Origin: [Mycobacterium] fortunisiensis | Lineage (GTDB): Bacteria > Actinomycetota > Actinomycetes > Mycobacteriales > Mycobacteriaceae | Length of the DNA stretch: 64,000 bases | Assembly (NCBI RefSeq): GCF_019050325.1 | Contig: NZ_VOMB01000009.1 | Coordinates: 62,001-126,000 of the forward strand | Direction of reading: 5' to 3' | In this document: positions 17,470 through 24,702 of the stretch, piece after piece | How positions within the stretch are numbered: position 1 is the stretch's first letter | Layout of the letters: each line of letters starts with the position of its first letter | The notes under the pieces: generated by a model | The model's database searches: none | What the model saw: the letters and a program-made list of their open reading frames with translations, nothing else | What the model was told of the DNA's origin: nothing | Translations under genes and position numbers: made by a program

Positions 17470-18219
17470 ATGACCCGTCAGAAGATCCTCATCACCGGTG
17501 CCAGCTCCGGACTGGGCGCGGGCATGGCCCGCCAATTCGCGGCCAAGGGCCGTGACCTGGCGCTGTGTGCCCGCCGCACCGATCGGCTCGACGAGCTCAA
17601 GGCCGAACTGGCCGATCGGCATCCGTACATCAAGATCGCGGTCGCCGCGCTGGACGTCAACGATCACGAGGCGGTGCCGCGGGTGTTCGGTGAGCTGTCC
17701 GAGGAACTCGGCGGTATCGACCGGGTGATCGTCAACGCGGGAATCGGCAAGGGCTGGCCGTTGGGCGAGGGCAAGCCGTGGGCGAACAAGGCGACCATCG
17801 AGACCAACCTGATCGCCGGGCTGGTGCAGATCGAAACCGCACTGGAGATGTTCAAGAAGTCGGGCAGCGGTCACCTGGTGCTGATCTCGTCGGTGCTGGG
17901 CAACACCGGGGTACCCGGCGGTAAGGCCGCCTACTGTGCGTCGAAGGCCGGGATGACCTCGCTGGGTGAGTCGCTGCGCGCCGAGTACGACAAGGGGCCG
18001 ATCCGGGTGACCGTGATCGAGCCGGGCTACATCGAGTCGGAGATGACGGCGAAGTCGGCGACCACGATGCTCATGGTCGACAACGAAACCGGCGTGCGCG
18101 CGATGGTCGAGGCCATCGAGAAGGAAAAGGGCCGGGCCGTGGTGCCCCGCTGGCCGTGGGCGCCGCTGACCCAGGTCATGCGGTTACTGCCGCCGAAGTA
18201 CACCAAGCGATTCGCCTAG
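17470..18219 (+). CDS. Short-chain dehydrogenase/reductase (Rv0945-like)
   Basis: 249 aa. Classical SDR: TGASSGLGAGMA (NAD(P) loop, residues about 8-19), NAG (VNAGIG, about 88), catalytic Ser in LISSVLG, and YxxxK as YCASKAG. The Arg-rich ARRTDR after strand 2 suggests NADPH. Substrate unknown. The neighbour order (Fpg-like glycosylase, SDR, Pgi) matches Rv0944-Rv0946c. Confidence 0.93.
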   Translation: MTRQKILITGASSGLGAGMARQFAAKGRDLALCARRTDRLDELKAELADRHPYIKIAVAALDVNDHEAVPRVFGELSEELGGIDRVIVNAGIGKGWPLGEGKPWANKATIETNLIAGLVQIETALEMFKKSGSGHLVLISSVLGNTGVPGGKAAYCASKAGMTSLGESLRAEYDKGPIRVTVIEPGYIESEMTAKSATTMLMVDNETGVRAMVEAIEKEKGRAVVPRWPWAPLTQVMRLLPPKYTKRFA

Positions 18220-18277
18220 TCACACTGGTCACAGCTGCCCCAGATTTCGGAGTGGTGGTCGTTGTGCCCGACTGTTA

Positions 18278-18545
18278 GCGACTTTTCAGCGACAATCGCC
18301 ACACCAACACCATGGGCCTCGGCCACCCCAGAATGATCGGCGCGTCTTGCCACTCTGGCACCTCAGGCCCCGCACGTCTCAGCAGCCCAGTGTCCACCTG
18401 TCAGCGACACTGTCGCTGACAGGTGGACAACCCGAAATCTGTTGCGTATGAGGCTGAACGGACCTCATGTGACGCAAGTATTGATGAGCCTTGGGGCCGA
18501 CGAGTCGCATGTAAACCTGTGAGGCGATTGTCGCTCAAAAGTCGC
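18278..18545. repeat. 268-bp inverted-repeat element with central perfect palindrome (MITE-like)
   Basis: The ends are 23-nt inverted repeats: 18278-18300 (GCGACTTTTCAGCGACAATC + GCC) and the complement of 18523-18545, differing at one base. Exactly in the middle, 18391-18429 is a 39-bp perfect palindrome (19-bp arms, one central base). The sub-motif TCAGCGACA occurs in the left end and both palindrome arms, and as TGAGCGACA in the right end. No coding frame looks real. The symmetry suggests a miniature inverted-repeat element or a large regulatory hairpin. No target-site duplication was recognised. Confidence 0.75.
18391..18429. repeat. 39-bp perfect palindrome
   Basis: Arms of 19 bp (left arm TGTCCACCTGTCAGCGACA, 18391-18409) mirror exactly around C18410. 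It could form a cruciform or an RNA hairpin on either strand; there is no T-run, so an intrinsic terminator is not indicated. Confidence 0.9.
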
Positions 18546-18579
18546 GCATAGGCGGGCAGATCGGCACACCATTTCTCCG

Positions 18580-18617
18580 CGCGACACGCCCAGGTCCGCA
18601 CGCGACACGCCCAGGTC
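18580..18617. repeat. Two direct copies of a 17-nt unit
   Basis: CGCGACACGCCCAGGTC at 18580-18596 and 18601-18617 (21-bp period), 86 bp before the collagen-like gene. Two helical turns apart, they could be activator sites for that gene; equally they may be slippage debris of the neighbouring element. Confidence 0.7.
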
Positions 18618-18702
18618 GGCGGCAGGCTGCCAGGCGCCCGTTCGTGAGGTCGCGTTCACAGCGGGGTTTCAGGGCCCGGCAAACCTGGGTAGTCCTCTGC
18701 CC

Positions 18703-19116
18703 ATGACCTCAAAACTGATTGCCTCGATGTTCTTTGCAGGCGCGGCGGCTGGGGCGGTTGCACTCGGCCCGGTTGCGATGGCGGATCCGCCACCGCCGCC
18801 GCCGTGCGTCAATGCCGACGGCACGCCGTGTGCTGACATCGGCACCGCCGGCCCGGGTGGCGCGACAGGCGCCATTCCCGGTGGTCCTGGCGGAACCGCC
18901 GGCCCCGGTGGTGCGTCTGGCGTGATCCCGGGCGGACCCGGAGGCGCGGCCGGTCCGGGTGGTGCCACGGGTGAGATTCCCGGCGGCCCGGGCGGCACGG
19001 CCGGACCTGGCGGCGCCACCGGCGCCATTCCGGGTGGTCCCGGCGGCACGGCCGGCCCGGGCGGTGCCAGCGGGTGCATCCCGAACGTGGGCTGCGCGAC
19101 GATCCCCGCGCCGTAA
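18703..19116 (+). CDS. Secreted Gly/Pro repeat protein (collagen-like)
   Basis: 137 aa. A signal peptide (about 1-27, ending VAMA/DPPPPPP) precedes a short Cys-containing segment (PCVNADGTPCADI), then about four and a half copies of a 17-residue repeat AGPGGATGAIPGGPGGT (variants with S for T, and V or E before IPGG), then GCIPNVGCATIPAP. The four cysteines flank the repeats and could cap them by disulfides. The Gly-Pro-Gly-Gly pattern is not strict collagen Gly-X-Y but similar in composition. Function unknown; a cell-wall or surface protein is likely. It overlies a 51-bp tandem DNA repeat. Confidence 0.75.
   Translation: MTSKLIASMFFAGAAAGAVALGPVAMADPPPPPPCVNADGTPCADIGTAGPGGATGAIPGGPGGTAGPGGASGVIPGGPGGAAGPGGATGEIPGGPGGTAGPGGATGAIPGGPGGTAGPGGASGCIPNVGCATIPAP
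18861..19080. repeat. 51-bp tandem repeat inside the Gly/Pro-rich gene
   Basis: About four in-frame copies of a 51-bp unit encoding AGPGGATGAIPGGPGGT, diverged at third positions. Copy-number variation between strains is expected by analogy with other coding minisatellites. Confidence 0.7.
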
Positions 19117-19120
19117 GCTC

Positions 19121-20779
19121 TCAGGCTGACCGACCGCGCTCCGCACGGTAGTGCCGAACGAGCGCATCGGTCGACGAATCGGACTGCGGGGCCGGTGAAT
19201 CCGCCTCGGTGAGCACCGGCAGCAGTGCCTTGGCCTGGGTCTTGCCCAGCTCGACGCCCCATTGATCGAAGGAGTCAATCCCCCACACAACTCCCTCGGT
19301 GAACACCTGGTGTTCGTAGAGGGCGATGAGCTGGCCCACCACCGACGGCGTCAACCTGGTCCCCAGGATTGACGTCGTCGGTCGGTTTCCGGGCATCACT
19401 TTGTGTGGGACAACTTCGGCGGACGTTCCCGCCGGCAACTCGGCGGCGATGGCTTCGGCGGTCTTGCCGAAAGCCAGCACCTGGGTCTGGGCGAAGAAGT
19501 TGCTCATCAGCAGGTCGTGCATGCTGCCGGTGCCGTCGGCCGTGGGCAGATCGTCGGTCGGCTGGGCGAACCCGATGAAGTCGGCAGGCACCAGCCGGGT
19601 GCCCTGGTGCAGCAGCTGATAGAAGGCGTGCTGGCCGTTGGTTCCCGGCTCGCCCCAGAAGATCTCACCGGTATCGGTGCTGACGGCGGTGCCGTCGGCC
19701 CGGACCGATTTTCCGTTGGACTCCATCGTCAGCTGCTGCAGGTAGGCGGCGAACCGGGACAGGTCGTTGGAGTAGGGCAGCACCGCACGCGACTGCGCAC
19801 CAAAGAAATTCGAGTACCACAGCCCGATCAGCCCCAGCAGCGCCGGCGCATTCTCCGACAGCGGCGCGGTGCGGAAGTGCTCGTCGACCAGATGGAAACC
19901 GGCGAGGAACTCTGCGAACCGCTCACGTCCGATCACCGCCATCACCGACAGCCCGATCGCCGAGTCCACCGAGTACCGGCCGCCGACCCAATCCCAGAAC
20001 CCGAACATGTTGTCGGTGTCGATGCCGAACTCGGCGACCAGCTTGGCGTTGGTGGACACCGCCACGAAGTGCTTGGCGACCGCGTCGCCGCCGAGCGCGT
20101 CGACCAGCCAGCGGCGTGCGGCGGTCGCGTTGGTCAGCGTCTCCAGGGTGGAGAAGGTCTTGGACGCGACGATGAAAAGCGTTGTGGCGGGATCCAAATC
20201 GGCCAGTGTCGCCACCAGGTCGGCGGGGTCGACGTTGGACACGAAGCGGGCGCCGATACCGGCGTCGGCGTAGTGGCGCAGCGCGTCGTACACCATCACC
20301 GGACCCAGATCCGAGCCGCCGATGCCGATGTTGACCACGGTTTTGATCCGCTCACCGGTGGCACCGGTCCAGTCACCACTGCGCAGCCGGTCGGTGAACT
20401 CACCCATCCGGTCCAGCACCGCGTGCACGTCGGCCACCACGTCCTGGCCGTCCACGCTCAACGACGCGTCGGCCGGCAACCGCAGCGCGGTGTGCAGCAC
20501 CGCGCGGTCCTCGGAGGTGTTGATGTGCTCACCGGCGAACATCGCGTCGCGGCGGGCCTCCAGCCCGGCGGTGCGGGCCAACTCGACCAACAGTTCCAGC
20601 GTCTTGCGGGTGACGCGGTGCTTGCTGTAATCGATGTACAGATCCCCGACGGTGAGCACCAACTCGGTTCCGCGCTCCGGATCCTGCGCGAACAGCTCCG
20701 TCAGATGAACGTCACCGATCTCGTCGTAGTGCTTCGACAAAGCCTGCCAGGCGGGGGTTGCGGTGATGTCAGCACTCAT
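19121..20779 (-). CDS. pgi: Glucose-6-phosphate isomerase
   Basis: 552 aa; interconverts glucose-6-phosphate and fructose-6-phosphate. Both PGI signatures are present ([34 protein letters not shown]), along with [20 protein letters not shown], which carries the conserved active-site Glu/His region. Length is as expected. ATG 20779 is the start: TAAGGT (complement of 20787-20792) lies 7 bp upstream, suggesting a leaderless mRNA. Positional counterpart of Rv0946c. Confidence 0.97.
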   Translation of the reverse strand: MSADITATPAWQALSKHYDEIGDVHLTELFAQDPERGTELVLTVGDLYIDYSKHRVTRKTLELLVELARTAGLEARRDAMFAGEHINTSEDRAVLHTALRLPADASLSVDGQDVVADVHAVLDRMGEFTDRLRSGDWTGATGERIKTVVNIGIGGSDLGPVMVYDALRHYADAGIGARFVSNVDPADLVATLADLDPATTLFIVASKTFSTLETLTNATAARRWLVDALGGDAVAKHFVAVSTNAKLVAEFGIDTDNMFGFWDWVGGRYSVDSAIGLSVMAVIGRERFAEFLAGFHLVDEHFRTAPLSENAPALLGLIGLWYSNFFGAQSRAVLPYSNDLSRFAAYLQQLTMESNGKSVRADGTAVSTDTGEIFWGEPGTNGQHAFYQLLHQGTRLVPADFIGFAQPTDDLPTADGTGSMHDLLMSNFFAQTQVLAFGKTAEAIAAELPAGTSAEVVPHKVMPGNRPTTSILGTRLTPSVVGQLIALYEHQVFTEGVVWGIDSFDQWGVELGKTQAKALLPVLTEADSPAPQSDSSTDALVRHYRAERGRSA

Positions 20780-20786
20780 TCCGCTG

Positions 20787-20792
20787 ACCTTA
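20787..20792 (-). promoter_or_regulatory. -10 element of a probable leaderless pgi mRNA
   Basis: TAAGGT on the minus strand, exactly 7 bp before the pgi ATG; no ribosome site is present. It fits the TAnnnT -10 of mycobacterial promoters. No -35 was assigned. Confidence 0.45.
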
Positions 20793-20829
20793 GTGTGGCG
20801 CTCGACTCAAAGGTGTACATGATGGATGT

Positions 20830-22278
20830 ATGGCCATTGACGACGTGATTTCATCCGTGCCCAAAGGACTGTGGATCGGTGGCGAGGAACGCCAGGCCGC
20901 GTCGACGTTCAACGTGCTCGATCCCAGCGACGATCAGGTGTTGGCCACGGTGGCCGACGCCACCGCCGCCGACGCCACCGCGGCCCTGGACGCCGCCTGC
21001 GCCGTGCAGGGCGAATGGGCGGCGACCGCGCCGCGCAAACGCGGTGAGATCCTGCGTTCGGTGTTCGAGAAGATCACCGAACGCGCCGACGACATCGCCG
21101 CCCTGATGACCCTGGAGATGGGCAAGGTGCTCGCCGAGAGCAAGGGCGAAGTGGCCTACGGCGCCGAGTTCTTCCGCTGGTTCTCCGAAGAGGCGGTGCG
21201 TATCGAAGGGCGCTTCACCCCGGCCCCGGCCGGCACCGGCCGCATCCTGGTCACCAAGCAGGCCGTCGGCCCGTGTTACGCCATCACGCCGTGGAACTTC
21301 CCGTTGGCGATGGGCACCCGCAAGATGGGCCCGGCATTCGCCGCGGGCTGCACCATGATCGTCAAACCCGCGCAGGAGACGCCGCTGACGATGCTGCTGC
21401 TCGCCAAGCTGATGGACGAGGCCGGCCTGCCCAAGGGCGTGCTCTCGGTGCTGCCGACGAGCAATCCCGGTCCGGTGAGCGGCGCCCTGATCGACGACGG
21501 CCGGCTGCGCAAGCTGACGTTCACCGGCTCCACCGGGGTGGGCAAGGCCCTGGTGAAGCAGTCCGCGGACAAGCTGCTGCGCACCTCGATGGAGCTCGGC
21601 GGCAACGCCCCGTTCATCGTGTTCGACGACGCCGACATCGATGCGGCGGTCGACGGCGCGATCCTGGCCAAGATGCGCAACGGCGGCGAGGCCTGCACGG
21701 CGGCCAACCGATTCCACGTGGCCAACTCGGTGCGCGAGGAGTTCACCGACAAACTCGTCAAGCGGATGAGCGAGTTCACCCTCGGCAAGGGCATCGACCC
21801 GTCGTCCACGTTGGGTCCGCTGATCAATTCCAAGCAGGTCTCCACCGTCACCGAGCTGGTCTCCGACGCGGTGTCGCGCGGTGCGACGGTCGCCGTCGGC
21901 GGCGTCGCGCCCGGCGGGCCGGGCAACTTCTACCCGGCCACCGTGCTGACCGACGTGCCCGCCGATGCCCGCATCCTCAAAGAGGAGGTGTTCGGACCGG
22001 TCGCCCCCATCACCGGGTTCGACACCGAGGACGAAGGGGTGTCCGCCGCCAACGACACCGAATACGGCTTGGCGGCCTACGTTTACACCCAGTCCCTGGA
22101 CCGGGCACTGCGGGTGGCCGAGGGCATCGAGTCCGGCATGGTGGGGATCAACCGTGGCGTCATCTCGGATGCGGCCGCACCGTTCGGCGGCATCAAGGAG
22201 TCCGGCTTCGGCCGGGAGGGCGGCTCGGAGGGCATCGAGGAGTACCTCGACACGAAATACATTGCGCTGACTCCTTAG
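20830..22278 (+). CDS. NAD(P)-dependent aldehyde dehydrogenase, succinate-semialdehyde type
   Basis: 482 aa. ALDH fold with TPWNFPLAMGTRKMGPAFAA, FTGSTGVGKAL (cofactor loop), MELGGNAPFIVFDDAD (general-base Glu) and the nucleophile Cys in GGEACTAANRFHV. The overall layout is closest to succinate-semialdehyde dehydrogenases (GabD type), which make succinate from the GABA or ketoglutarate-decarboxylase bypass; substrate preference is inferred. It is divergent from pgi with only 50 bp between, so their promoters are close together. Confidence 0.88.
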   Translation: MAIDDVISSVPKGLWIGGEERQAASTFNVLDPSDDQVLATVADATAADATAALDAACAVQGEWAATAPRKRGEILRSVFEKITERADDIAALMTLEMGKVLAESKGEVAYGAEFFRWFSEEAVRIEGRFTPAPAGTGRILVTKQAVGPCYAITPWNFPLAMGTRKMGPAFAAGCTMIVKPAQETPLTMLLLAKLMDEAGLPKGVLSVLPTSNPGPVSGALIDDGRLRKLTFTGSTGVGKALVKQSADKLLRTSMELGGNAPFIVFDDADIDAAVDGAILAKMRNGGEACTAANRFHVANSVREEFTDKLVKRMSEFTLGKGIDPSSTLGPLINSKQVSTVTELVSDAVSRGATVAVGGVAPGGPGNFYPATVLTDVPADARILKEEVFGPVAPITGFDTEDEGVSAANDTEYGLAAYVYTQSLDRALRVAEGIESGMVGINRGVISDAAAPFGGIKESGFGREGGSEGIEEYLDTKYIALTP

Positions 22279-22375
22279 TGGGCTTGTGGGCCGTCGGCCC
22301 TGCGCGCCTTCCCGATTCACTGCCCGACTCCCCCTAAACTCGGGGGCTCGGGAAGCCAAGACGGGAGGGCATGAC

Positions 22376-24379
22376 GTGACTGCGGCGCCGGTCCGTGCTG
22401 CCAGTCGGCGTCGGCGCGCCTCGGTCCGGCGTGACATTCCCGCGCTCGACGGGGTCCGGGCCATCGCGGTGGCCCTGGTGTTGGCCGGCCACGGCGGGGT
22501 GCCGGGGGTGGCCGGCGGCTTCATCGGCGTCGACGTCTTCTTCGTGCTCAGCGGATTCCTGATCACGTCGCTGCTGATCGACGAGTTCCGCCGCACCGAG
22601 CGCATCGACCTCAAGGGATTCTGGATCCGTCGGGCCAAGCGGTTGTTGCCGGCGATGGTGTTGATGACGTTGGCCGTGGTGATCGCCCGCCCGCTGTTCC
22701 CCTCCGATGCCGTGAGCACGCTGCGCGAGGATGCGGTCGGGGCGTTCTTCTGGATGGCGAACTGGGTGTTCGTCGCCGCGGATACCGATTACTTCAGCCA
22801 GGGCGACACGCCCTCGCCGTTGCAGCACACCTGGTCGCTGGCGGTCGAGGAGCAGTACTACGTGATCTGGCCGCTGCTGGTGCTGGCCGCGGCGCTGCTG
22901 GTGCGGCGGCGTTCGGTCGGCGCGGTGCGGGGGGTGGTGTTCGGGCTCGCGGTGCTGGGCGTCCTGAGTTCGGCGGCCGCGTCGATCCTGATGTCCGGTG
23001 ATCCCGGCCGGCTCAACCGCGTGTACTTCGGCACCGACACCCGGGCCCAGGCGCTGCTGATCGGCGCGGCCGCCGCGGCCCTGCTGGTGCGGGACTGGTC
23101 GGCGCTGACGGTCTCGGGCACCCTGATCCGGGCCAGGTGGCGCCGTTGGGTCGCCTGGATCCTGCCGGTGATCGGGGTTGCGGTGCTGGCCGTGGCCGCG
23201 CATCTGGCCACCGGCAGCGTCGAGGAGTTCCGGCACGGGTTGCTGATCGTGGTGGCCTTGGGTGCGGTGCTCGTGGTGGCCCCCGTCGCGATGGACCAGG
23301 ACGGTTACGTGGCGCGCGCGCTGGGCTGGTTTCCGTTGGTCACGCTCGGCGTCATCTCCTACGGCGTCTACCTCTGGCACTGGCCGATCTTTCTGATCCT
23401 CAACGGCGAGCGGACCGGCCTGTCCGGCTGGGCGCTGCTCGCGCTTCGGTGCGCGGTGACGATCGCGGTGTCGTGGGTGTCATGGTGGGCGATCGAACAA
23501 CCGGTGCGGCACTGGCGTCCCCAGCACGTGCCGATGCTGCGGCTGGCCGCGGCCACGGTGGCCACCGCCGCGGTGGTGACCACGACGGTGGTGCCGGTCG
23601 GCCCCCCGACCCAGCCCGGTGGCCCGGAGGTGATGGCGGCGGCCGCGTTGGAACAGGACGTGGGCGCCGAGCGGCCGGTCGCGCTGGGGTCGCCACCGTC
23701 GCGGCTGGCGCCCGGCACCCAGACCGTCGCGGTGTTCGGTGACTCGGTGGCCTGGACGATGCTGCGGTACCTGCCGGATACGCCGGGCTTCCACTTCAGC
23801 GACTACACGACGATCGGCTGCGGCATCGCCCGCGGCGGTCCGTACCGGTCGGCCGGTGAGACGCTCAACCAGAAGCCGGAGTGCGATTCCTGGCCGGAGC
23901 GGTGGGCGCAGCGCATCGGCCACGACCGCCCGGACACGGTGCTGCTGGTCATCGGTCGCTGGGAGACGGTGGACCGCACCTGGCGCGGGCGCTGGACCCA
24001 CATCGGCAACGATGCCTACGACGCGTACCTCGAAGGTGAGCTGAAACGGGCGCTGGACATTCTCAGTTCGACGGGGGCGCGGGTGGTGGCGACCACGGCG
24101 CTGTACAACCGGCGCGGGGAACGGCCCGACGGGACGCTCTACCCCGAGGATCAGCCGGGCCGGGTGCAGGCCTGGAACTCCATGTTGCGCAAGGCCGCTG
24201 CGCGCCGGCCGAATGTGTCGGTGCTGGATTTCAACGCCAAGCTCAACCCCAGCGGCAAGTACACCGCGAAGATCAACGGGGTCAGGCTGCGCAGCGACGG
24301 CGTGCATCCGACGTCTGAGGCGGTCAAGTGGTTGACGCCGTGGCTGTTGGACTCGCTCAAGGCGCCGAAACGCAAGTGA
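22376..24379 (+). CDS. Membrane O-acyltransferase with SGNH domain (OafA type)
   Basis: 667 aa. Residues about 18-400 are an acyltransferase-3 domain: IPALDGVRAIAVALVLAGHG at the start, the conserved FIGVDVFFVLSGFLITSLLI, HTWSLAVEEQYYVIWP, and about ten membrane helices. Residues about 445-667 form an extracytoplasmic SGNH hydrolase-like domain with GDSVAW (nucleophile Ser) and DGVHPT (Asp/His). Such proteins O-acetylate or acylate cell-envelope glycans. GTG 22376 follows GGGAGGG by 6 bp. It corresponds in type to other mycobacterial OafA/YrhL proteins; the target glycan is unknown. Confidence 0.88.
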   Translation: MTAAPVRAASRRRRASVRRDIPALDGVRAIAVALVLAGHGGVPGVAGGFIGVDVFFVLSGFLITSLLIDEFRRTERIDLKGFWIRRAKRLLPAMVLMTLAVVIARPLFPSDAVSTLREDAVGAFFWMANWVFVAADTDYFSQGDTPSPLQHTWSLAVEEQYYVIWPLLVLAAALLVRRRSVGAVRGVVFGLAVLGVLSSAAASILMSGDPGRLNRVYFGTDTRAQALLIGAAAAALLVRDWSALTVSGTLIRARWRRWVAWILPVIGVAVLAVAAHLATGSVEEFRHGLLIVVALGAVLVVAPVAMDQDGYVARALGWFPLVTLGVISYGVYLWHWPIFLILNGERTGLSGWALLALRCAVTIAVSWVSWWAIEQPVRHWRPQHVPMLRLAAATVATAAVVTTTVVPVGPPTQPGGPEVMAAAALEQDVGAERPVALGSPPSRLAPGTQTVAVFGDSVAWTMLRYLPDTPGFHFSDYTTIGCGIARGGPYRSAGETLNQKPECDSWPERWAQRIGHDRPDTVLLVIGRWETVDRTWRGRWTHIGNDAYDAYLEGELKRALDILSSTGARVVATTALYNRRGERPDGTLYPEDQPGRVQAWNSMLRKAAARRPNVSVLDFNAKLNPSGKYTAKINGVRLRSDGVHPTSEAVKWLTPWLLDSLKAPKRK

Positions 24380-24388
24380 CCCGGTGCT

Positions 24389-24676
24389 CTAGTGGCCCAA
24401 CCGGCCGCGGCCGAGTTGGAGCAGCAGGATGGCCAGGTCTTTGCCTTCCGGTCCGAGCACGCTGTAACGCTCGATGACCTTCATCTCGCGGTTGTGCACC
24501 AGCCGGGTGCCTCCCGAGGCCATCCGGGCTTTGCCGATCTCCTTGGAGACCTCGGTGCGCCGCTGGATCGCGGCAAGGATGGTGGCGTCAAGTTCGTCGA
24601 TCTCGCGACGCAGGTCATCGATCTCAGGCACCGCCTGATCGTCGCAGGCCTGCCCGTGCCAGCGCAAAACTGTCAC
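24389..24676 (-). CDS. Chorismate mutase, AroQ-delta type (Rv0948c-like)
   Basis: 95 aa; converts chorismate to prephenate for Phe/Tyr synthesis. VPEIDDLRREIDELDATILA, RRTEVSKEIGKARMASGGTR and the C-terminal LILQLGRGRLGH-like end match the short intracellular mycobacterial chorismate mutase, which is activated by binding DAHP synthase through its C-terminus. The active-site basic residues (first-helix Arg, then Arg and Lys of the RR...K...R series) are present. The start is uncertain: GTG 24676 or GTG 24631; the longer form is closer to the 105 aa of Rv0948c. It is divergent from uvrD1. Confidence 0.9.
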   Translation of the reverse strand: MTVLRWHGQACDDQAVPEIDDLRREIDELDATILAAIQRRTEVSKEIGKARMASGGTRLVHNREMKVIERYSVLGPEGKDLAILLLQLGRGRLGH

Positions 24677-24702
24677 CGGTCAGCGGTAGGTTTGGGGGCA
24701 AT

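Noticed and set aside
16384-17874. 496-codon open frame antisense to the Fpg-like and SDR genes
   Set aside because: Covers two well-supported genes; no family resemblance.
18401-18659. Short minus-strand frames inside the 268-bp inverted-repeat region
   Set aside because: They read through the palindrome and have no ribosome site or family pattern; the DNA symmetry explains the sequence better.
18861-19080. CRISPR array
   Set aside because: The regular repeats are an in-frame 51-bp coding minisatellite without unique spacers.
20851-22719. 622-codon open frame antisense to the aldehyde dehydrogenase
   Set aside because: Low-complexity Arg/Gly/His-rich shadow of a strong gene.
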